From NCBI GenBank assembly GCA_900538885.1, contig UQAI01000060.1, forward strand, positions 1 through 10,023: a stretch of DNA of 10,023 bases, in the 5' to 3' direction. Below the pieces are notes generated by a model. That model made no database searches. It saw only the letters and a list, made by a program, of their open reading frames with translations, and was not told the DNA's origin. This document shows, in pieces, positions 5,712-10,023 of the stretch (the first letter of the stretch is position 1; each line of letters starts with the position of its first letter). Source of the DNA: an uncultured Mollicutes bacterium (lineage in GTDB: Bacteria > Bacillota_I > Bacilli_A > ML615J-28 > CAG-313). The position numbers were made by a program, and so were the translations under genes.

Positions 5712-6579
5712 AATACGGCTAAAGCATATGCTAGTGATGTTTTGAAGGTGGATAAGGAAAAAGGGTTTAAAAATAACTATAAATATCTTAAATTTACAAC
5801 TACTGATGAAAGACAATGATTATATTTATTGATTGTACGAGAGACTTAAATACTTTTCATAAATTCTTAAATACTAGTATTGTGGTAAGCACAATTGGAA
5901 TTGTGGTTGTTTTGATTTTAGTTGTCGTATTTTCATTAGTAATAACTAGACTAGTAGTCGAAAATTATCAAAAACAATTCATTACAGATGCTAGTCATAA
6001 ATTAAAACCCCACTAACGATTATAAATGCTAGTTGTGAGATTTTAGAATATAGTGATGGCGAAAGTGAATGGACTAAAAACATTAAAGATCAAGTAACAA
6101 GATTAACGGAACTTACTAATAAACTTGTCTTTTTATCCAAAATGGATGAAGAAAATAATTGAAGATGTGACAAAACAGTATATTCCGGTTTTTACAACTA
6201 ATAATAAAAAATATAGCTTTGATATTACTCCTAATGTGACATATAAAGGTGATATGAAGTTAATAAAAGAAATGATGGAATTACTACTTGATAATGCGGT
6301 TAAATACTTTGATGATTTAGGAAATATAAATGTTAAACTTTATACAAATGGTAAAAATAAAAAGATTATTATTTCAAATACAACTAAAGAAAAATTAACA
6401 GGTAACCTTAATAATTTCAACTTGAAGTCTTGTATCGCCCAGATAATTCAAGAAACAGCACAACAAGAGAACATGGTATTGGACTTTCCGTTGTTAAAGC
6501 CATAGTCTTACAACATAAAGACAAAATTAATGTTACGACAACTAATGATTCAACCATCACATTCACAATTACTTTATAA
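5712..6579 (+). pseudogene. Sensor histidine kinase remnant, frameshifted
   Basis: Concatenating three frames rebuilds the C-terminal part of a membrane histidine kinase. It begins with the end of an extracellular sensor region (YASDVLKV... to MIIFIDCTRDL). A transmembrane helix follows at about 5878-5955, then the phospho-acceptor segment QFITDASHKLK-TPLTII with its histidine codon at 5996-5998. The N box LLLDNAVKY is at 6281-6307, then YRPDNSRNS, the G box HGIGLSVVKAIV from 6472, and a natural-looking stop at 6577-6579. Breaks lie near 5816 (CAATG where CAAATG is expected), 6004-6008 (an A missing before the TPL codons), 6154-6160 (frame change, with some residues apparently lost after MDEEN) and 6413-6415. 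The first membrane helix and most of the sensor domain are missing. No functional kinase can be made. Confidence 0.85.
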
Positions 6580-6716
6580 ATTTATAGAACCTAAAAATGT
6601 AAGTATTTCTTACTACTAAGGGGGATTTTTATTTTCTTAATATTAGATATATTACTTTATGTTATGGAATATATGATTTTTGAATATAATGTATTAGGTA
6701 TAAATTGTTGCATTAC
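6580..6716. other. AT-rich spacer between kinase remnant and galU promoter
   Basis: No ORF of useful length is present. A 5-bp hairpin (GTAAG 6599-6603, CTTAC 6609-6613) flanked by AAAAAT and ATTTTT is followed by a T-rich stretch after an unusual GGGGG at 6620-6624. It might be a weak terminator but is too short to call. A 12-bp AT palindrome (6575-6586) covers the remnant kinase stop. Confidence 0.4.
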
Positions 6717-6744
6717 TTGACAAATAAAAAAATAAGAGTAAAAT
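6717..6744 (+). promoter_or_regulatory. Promoter of the galU operon
   Basis: A perfect TTGACA (6717-6722) is followed after 16 nt by TAAAAT (6739-6744). Transcription would start near 6751, directly on the palindrome at 6750-6762. The leader of about 30 nt contains AAGGAG at 6768-6773, seven bases before galU. Confidence 0.8.
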
Positions 6745-6749
6745 GATAG

Positions 6750-6762
6750 TTAACCGGGTTAA
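6750..6762 (+). promoter_or_regulatory. Candidate operator palindrome at the galU operon start site
   Basis: TTAACC-G-GGTTAA is a perfect inverted repeat with one central base, lying six bases downstream of the -10 box where a bound protein would block initiation. It is GC-rich against its surroundings. It resembles the TTAAC-N2-GTTAA boxes known for the MarR-family zinc regulators AdcR/ZitR, with one extra spacer base (TTAAC-CGG-GTTAA). A MarR-family regulator is encoded as the second gene of this operon, which makes autoregulation the obvious hypothesis. Its role as an operator is inferred. Confidence 0.55.
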
Positions 6763-6780
6763 ACAATAAGGAGAAAAACT

Positions 6781-7656
6781 ATGTCTAATACAATCAAAAA
6801 AGCAGTCATCCCAGTAGCAGGTAAAGGTACTAGGTTTTTACCAGTTACAAAAAGTGTATATAAAACAATGTTTCCAATTATTAATAAACCAACTATTCAG
6901 TATTTAGTAGAAGAATGCATTAAGGCAAGGATTGAAGAAATAATTATTGTAATTAGCGAATATCAAAAAGATATAATTGATTATTTTGATATGCATAGTG
7001 ATTATTATAAAGATTTAACCAAACCACAAAAAGAATTAGATGAACTAAAAAAGATAATTGAACAAGTAAAAATTACTTTTGTTATTCAGCCAGAACCAAG
7101 AGGTTTAGGCGATGCGATAATGTGTTGTAAAGAAAAAATAGGAAGTGACGATTTTGGAGTGCTCCTTGGAGATGATTTAATAATGGAATGCAAGCCTTGT
7201 TATGGTATTGGTGATTTAATCAATCAGTATAAAGAATGTCCTGCCTACTATATTGGCGTAAAAGAAGTTAAACTTGAAGATTGTCATAAATATGGTATTG
7301 TTAAAGTTGATAAAACTAGTCAAAAAATGAAGATAAGTGGAATGGTGGAAAAACCACTAGAGAATCCTCCTTCAAGATATGCTGGTGTTGGTAGATATAT
7401 TTTAAGAAATAATGTATTTGATTATTTAAAACAAATTAAAGATGATCACATTCATGAAATAATGTTAACTGATGCTTTTCGAATGGCATGTATGGTGGAA
7501 GATGTTTATGCTTATCAGTTTAATGGTACAAGATTTGATATTGGTGACCATGCTGGTTATGTTAAAGCAACGATAGCTTATGCTTTAAAAGATGAAAATA
7601 TAAAGGATGAAATTTATGAATATATAAAGGGGAAAGTCGAAAATGCTAGTAATTGA
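6781..7656 (+). CDS. galU: UTP-glucose-1-phosphate uridylyltransferase
   Basis: GalU makes UDP-glucose from UTP and glucose-1-phosphate in the cytoplasm, feeding glycolipid and cell-surface sugar synthesis. The 291 residues match the family length. Recognisable elements are AVIPVAGKGTRFLPVTKS at 8-25 (nucleotide-binding loop), NKPTIQYLVEE at 35-45, QPEPRGLGDAI at 103-113, the metal-binding LLGDDLI at 128-134, MVEKP at 188-192, EIMLTDAF at 226-233 and FDIGDHAGYVKATI at 252-265. Against the common consensus GLGTRFLPATKAxPKEMLP, this copy has GKGTR and YKTMFP, so the Pro-Lys-Glu of PKEM is changed to Tyr-Lys-Thr, with the lysine kept. AAGGAG lies seven bases before the ATG. It is the first gene of the operon and overlaps the MarR gene by 14 nt. 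Specificity for another sugar-1-phosphate cannot be excluded. Confidence 0.88.
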   Translation: MSNTIKKAVIPVAGKGTRFLPVTKSVYKTMFPIINKPTIQYLVEECIKARIEEIIIVISEYQKDIIDYFDMHSDYYKDLTKPQKELDELKKIIEQVKITFVIQPEPRGLGDAIMCCKEKIGSDDFGVLLGDDLIMECKPCYGIGDLINQYKECPAYYIGVKEVKLEDCHKYGIVKVDKTSQKMKISGMVEKPLENPPSRYAGVGRYILRNNVFDYLKQIKDDHIHEIMLTDAFRMACMVEDVYAYQFNGTRFDIGDHAGYVKATIAYALKDENIKDEIYEYIKGKVENASN

Positions 7657-8101
7657 TGAACTACTTAAAGGATTTACAAAAATAAAAAAACTATTCTCAA
7701 AAAATTTACCCACTACAATTACTCCAAGCGATCATTTATTATTATCAACTATTGAAGAAGAAGGAACTTTTGATGAAGGATATGGTCAAAAGATAATTAA
7801 TTTATCTAAATTAGCTGAAAAACTAGAAATGTCAAAACCAGCTTTGACCAAAGAAACCAAAAGACTTGAAAAACTTGGATATATTAAAAAAACTACTTTA
7901 TTACATAATTTAAGAAATAGATATATTTTACTTACGCCAAAAGGCTTAGAAAAATTAATGTCAGAACATGATAATATTTACCGCCTACCAAGTCTTGTTC
8001 TTGATAAACTTGGCGAAGAAGAATCCAAAAAATTTGTTGAGATGTTAAATAAAATAAATGAAATTATTATCGAATCAAATAAGAAAGGAAAGGCCATATG
8101 A
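7643..8101 (+). CDS. MarR-family transcriptional regulator
   Basis: This 152-residue protein has the MarR layout. An N-terminal dimerisation helix (1-38, with TPSDHLLLSTI) is followed by a winged helix-turn-helix at about 50-100 (LSKLAEKLEMSKPALTKETKRLEKLGYIKK), a wing with HNLRNRYILLTPKG, where most family members have a DRR-type wing tip, and a long C-terminal dimerisation helix. Members usually repress promoters through palindromes and are released by small ligands or metals. The ATG lies inside the end of galU, with AAGGGG ten bases upstream, and the stop overlaps the next start as ATGA, so it is translationally coupled on both sides. Its placement between sugar-nucleotide and glycosyltransferase genes suggests it controls this operon, perhaps through the palindrome at 6750-6762. 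The ligand is unknown. Confidence 0.88.
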   Translation: MLVIDELLKGFTKIKKLFSKNLPTTITPSDHLLLSTIEEEGTFDEGYGQKIINLSKLAEKLEMSKPALTKETKRLEKLGYIKKTTLLHNLRNRYILLTPKGLEKLMSEHDNIYRLPSLVLDKLGEEESKKFVEMLNKINEIIIESNKKGKAI

Positions 8102-9228
8102 TAATTACAATTGTTGCGGATGTGTTAGGACAAGAAAATAATGGTACTACGATAACAGCTAAACGTTTAATTAAACACTTAAAAGAAAGAGGCCATACGG
8201 TAAAAGTTGTGTCACCACTTAAAACTGAAGAAGAAGGATATTATACCCTACCTACTAGATCATTCGGTCCTTTTAATGGTTATGTTGCGAAAAATGGAGT
8301 TGAACTTGCTAAACCAGTCGATGCTATTCTTTATGAAGCAATTAAAGGCTCAGATATTGTCCATATTATGTTACCATTTAAAACAGGTATTAGAGCGAGA
8401 AAAATTGCGAAAAAATTAAACATTCCAGTTACTAGTGCATGTCACTGTCAAGCAGAAAATGTTACATCACATGTTAAACTTCAAAATGTAAAATGGGTTA
8501 ATCGTTTTATTTATCGAAGATTTTATCGTAAGTTTTATCATGATGTTCCATATGTACATTGTCCAAGCGCCTTTATCGCAAGAACTCTTAAAGAAAATGG
8601 TTACGATATGGATTTAAGAGTAATCTCTAATGGAGTTGAAGCTGGATACGCAAAAAAAGATGCTCAAAAATTAGAAGTCTTGAAAGATAAAATTACACTA
8701 TTAACTATTGGAAGACTATCACGTGAAAAACGCCATGATTTATTAATTGATGCTATTGCCCTTTCCAAATATAAAGATCAAATTCAATTAGTAATTGCAG
8801 GCCGAGGCCCACTTGAAAAAGCAACCATTAAATGGGGTAGAAAACTTCCTAATAAACCTATTATTGGTTTTTATTCTCAACATGATTTAGTTGATATTAT
8901 TAATAACGCAGATTTATATGTTCATCCAGCGGATATTGAAATAGAAGCTATTGCTTGTTTAGAAGCTATAACATGTGGGCTAGTTCCCGTTATTTCTGAT
9001 AGTACTCGTTCAGCAACTAACTCATTTGCTCTTGAAGAAACTAACTTATTTAAAGCAGGAGATTCTCAAAGCCTTGTTGAAAAAATAGATTATTGGATTG
9101 AACATCCTGAAGAAAAACAAGAATTATCAAAACGTTATTTAGAATATAGTAAACAATTTGAAATCAATCATTGTATCACTTTAATGGAACAAATGTTTAA
9201 GGATGCTATTGAAAACTATGAAAAATAA
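8098..9228 (+). CDS. GT4-family glycosyltransferase, probably glycolipid-forming
   Basis: This 376-residue GT-B-fold enzyme should transfer sugar from a nucleotide sugar to an acceptor at the inner face of the membrane. The N-terminal acceptor-side domain contains GQENNGTTITAKRLIKHLKERGH at 11-33 and HCQAENVTSH at 116-125, the latter with the histidine expected near the active site. The C-terminal donor domain has ISNGV at 176-180, TIGRLSREKRHDLLIDA at 203-219, VIAGRGP at 232-238 and the retaining-GT4 E-x7-E motif with E281 and E289 (ADIEIEAIACLEA). There is no signal peptide or transmembrane helix, but it has basic, aromatic-rich stretches (RFIYRRFYRKFYHD) suited to a membrane surface. With galU upstream and a PlsC-like acyltransferase downstream, a diacylglycerol glucosyltransferase role is plausible but inferred. 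Starts at the ATGA overlap with the regulator gene; AGGAAAGG precedes it. Confidence 0.85.
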   Translation: MIITIVADVLGQENNGTTITAKRLIKHLKERGHTVKVVSPLKTEEEGYYTLPTRSFGPFNGYVAKNGVELAKPVDAILYEAIKGSDIVHIMLPFKTGIRARKIAKKLNIPVTSACHCQAENVTSHVKLQNVKWVNRFIYRRFYRKFYHDVPYVHCPSAFIARTLKENGYDMDLRVISNGVEAGYAKKDAQKLEVLKDKITLLTIGRLSREKRHDLLIDAIALSKYKDQIQLVIAGRGPLEKATIKWGRKLPNKPIIGFYSQHDLVDIINNADLYVHPADIEIEAIACLEAITCGLVPVISDSTRSATNSFALEETNLFKAGDSQSLVEKIDYWIEHPEEKQELSKRYLEYSKQFEINHCITLMEQMFKDAIENYEK

Positions 9229-10023
9229 AGAACGTATAATTTACTATGAAGATGAACTACATGATGATTTCTTTAATACTAAGACTAATTTAAACGTTAC
9301 AATTGATGAAAACTATGAATACTTAATAAAAAACCCCATCCGTAAAGTTGTTAGTTTTATCTTATATTATTTTATTGCGGCCCCAATTCTATATATTGAA
9401 GGAAAAGTCTTTAAAGGAGTCAGAGTAAAAGGAAAACGAAAACTAAAAAAATTAAAGAAAACTGGTTATATAATGTATGCTAACCATACAAGTGGACGTG
9501 ATGCATTTTTAGGTCATGTGTTTTTAGCTCATCCTAAAAGAACATATATCATCGGTAATAAAGATGCTGTGTCAATTTTCTTTGTGAGAAGACTAACTAA
9601 AGACTTAGGTACTCTACCTACTCCTGATACACCAGGTGCATTAAAAAATCTTAATGGCACAATTTCAATGTTAATGAAAAAGAAAAAGGCTCTTATGATT
9701 TATCCTGAAGCTCATATATGGCCATATTATACAGGGGTAAGACCATTTCCCAATACAAGCTTTAGATTTGCGGTTAGTAATAATGTACCATGTGTACCGG
9801 TGGTTGTTACCTATCAAAAGCCAAAAGGAATTTACAAATTAAGAAAAAAACCTCAAATGATAGTTTATGTTGGTGATCCAATTTACCCTAAATCTGATGT
9901 TTCAGTAAAAGAAGCAGCGAATAATTTACGTGATGAAACATATAATTACTTGAAAGAAATGACAACAAATTATAGTACTATGGCATACTACCAATATATC
10001 AAAAAAGAAAAAGAAGAAAATAA
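9218..10023 (+). CDS. PlsC-like acyltransferase (3' end beyond the window)
   Basis: The ATG at 9218 opens a frame still running at the window edge, giving 268 residues; its final two bases are an incomplete codon. One hydrophobic segment (about 44-60) precedes a PlsC/LPLAT acyltransferase domain. The catalytic NHTSGRD fits H-x4-D with H90 and D95, and MIYPEAHIWPYYTGVRPF at 160-177 replaces the usual FPEGTRS block. CVPVVVTY at 192-199 is the typical fourth block. Such enzymes add an acyl chain to lysophosphatidic acid or to another hydroxylated lipid or glycolipid. The gene overlaps the glycosyltransferase end by 11 nt, with AAGGA about 14 nt upstream, which implies coupled translation. The acceptor is undecided: phosphatidic acid synthesis to supply diacylglycerol, or direct acylation of the glycolipid. 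The Lys/Glu-rich end suggests the stop is close. Confidence 0.85.
   Translation, partial: MKNKERIIYYEDELHDDFFNTKTNLNVTIDENYEYLIKNPIRKVVSFILYYFIAAPILYIEGKVFKGVRVKGKRKLKKLKKTGYIMYANHTSGRDAFLGHVFLAHPKRTYIIGNKDAVSIFFVRRLTKDLGTLPTPDTPGALKNLNGTISMLMKKKKALMIYPEAHIWPYYTGVRPFPNTSFRFAVSNNVPCVPVVVTYQKPKGIYKLRKKPQMIVYVGDPIYPKSDVSVKEAANNLRDETYNYLKEMTTNYSTMAYYQYIKKEKEEN

Noticed and set aside
5816..6016. Stand-alone 66-residue membrane protein
   Set aside because: It is a slice of the histidine kinase (transmembrane helix plus start of the phospho-acceptor helix) between two frameshifts, not an independent gene.
6125..6505. Stand-alone 126-residue protein
   Set aside because: It is the kinase ATP-binding region read between two frame breaks; its first residues and its end after NLNN are out-of-frame sequence.
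6575..6586. AT palindrome TATAAATTTATA as a regulatory site or hairpin
   Set aside because: It has no loop, is pure A/T, and is likely by chance in this composition.
8207..8419. 70-codon plus-strand ORF inside the glycosyltransferase gene
   Set aside because: Out-of-frame shadow of the GT4 gene with no initiation signal.

Overview
The window is about 10 kb of very AT-rich chromosomal DNA with short intergenic gaps, strong AAGGAG/GGAGG-type ribosome binding sites and extended -10 promoters. This points to a low-GC Gram-positive (Bacillota/Bacilli) or a close relative on the Mycoplasmatota side, such as the RF39 or Acholeplasma-like groups. TGA is a genuine stop (galU and the MarR gene both end in TGA) and tryptophan is TGG, so the Mycoplasma code does not apply. 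The exact lineage is inference.

Left part (1-2433): a possible C-terminal gene tail and a possible 36-residue ORF precede a MATE-family multidrug/cation antiporter. The MATE gene converges on an RsuA/RluB-type pseudouridine synthase. Their stop codons overlap by 4 bp, and a 13-bp palindromic terminator lies inside both coding ends.

Middle (2520-5580): comEA and comEC form the DNA-uptake pair of natural transformation. ComEA has a lipobox, so it looks like a lipoprotein. rpsT (ribosomal protein S20) follows from its own strong promoter and ends at a strong intrinsic terminator. holA, which sits between comEC and rpsT in Bacillus-like genomes, is absent from that position.

5580-6580: the wreck of a two-component system. 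The first third of a response-regulator receiver domain is joined to the C-terminal half of a histidine kinase, with several further frameshifts. The promoter-like -10 and the ribosome binding site survive.

Right part (6717 to the window end): a tightly packed operon of galU (UDP-glucose synthesis), a MarR-family regulator, a GT4 glycosyltransferase and a PlsC-like acyltransferase that runs off the window edge. The genes overlap by 14, 4 and 11 nt. The simplest reading is a membrane glycolipid pathway: activated sugar, sugar transfer to a lipid acceptor, and acylation, with a built-in transcriptional regulator. A palindrome at the operon's transcription start (TTAACC-G-GGTTAA) is a good candidate operator. 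This operon is the most interesting part of the window. No mobile element, CRISPR array, tRNA or rRNA was seen.
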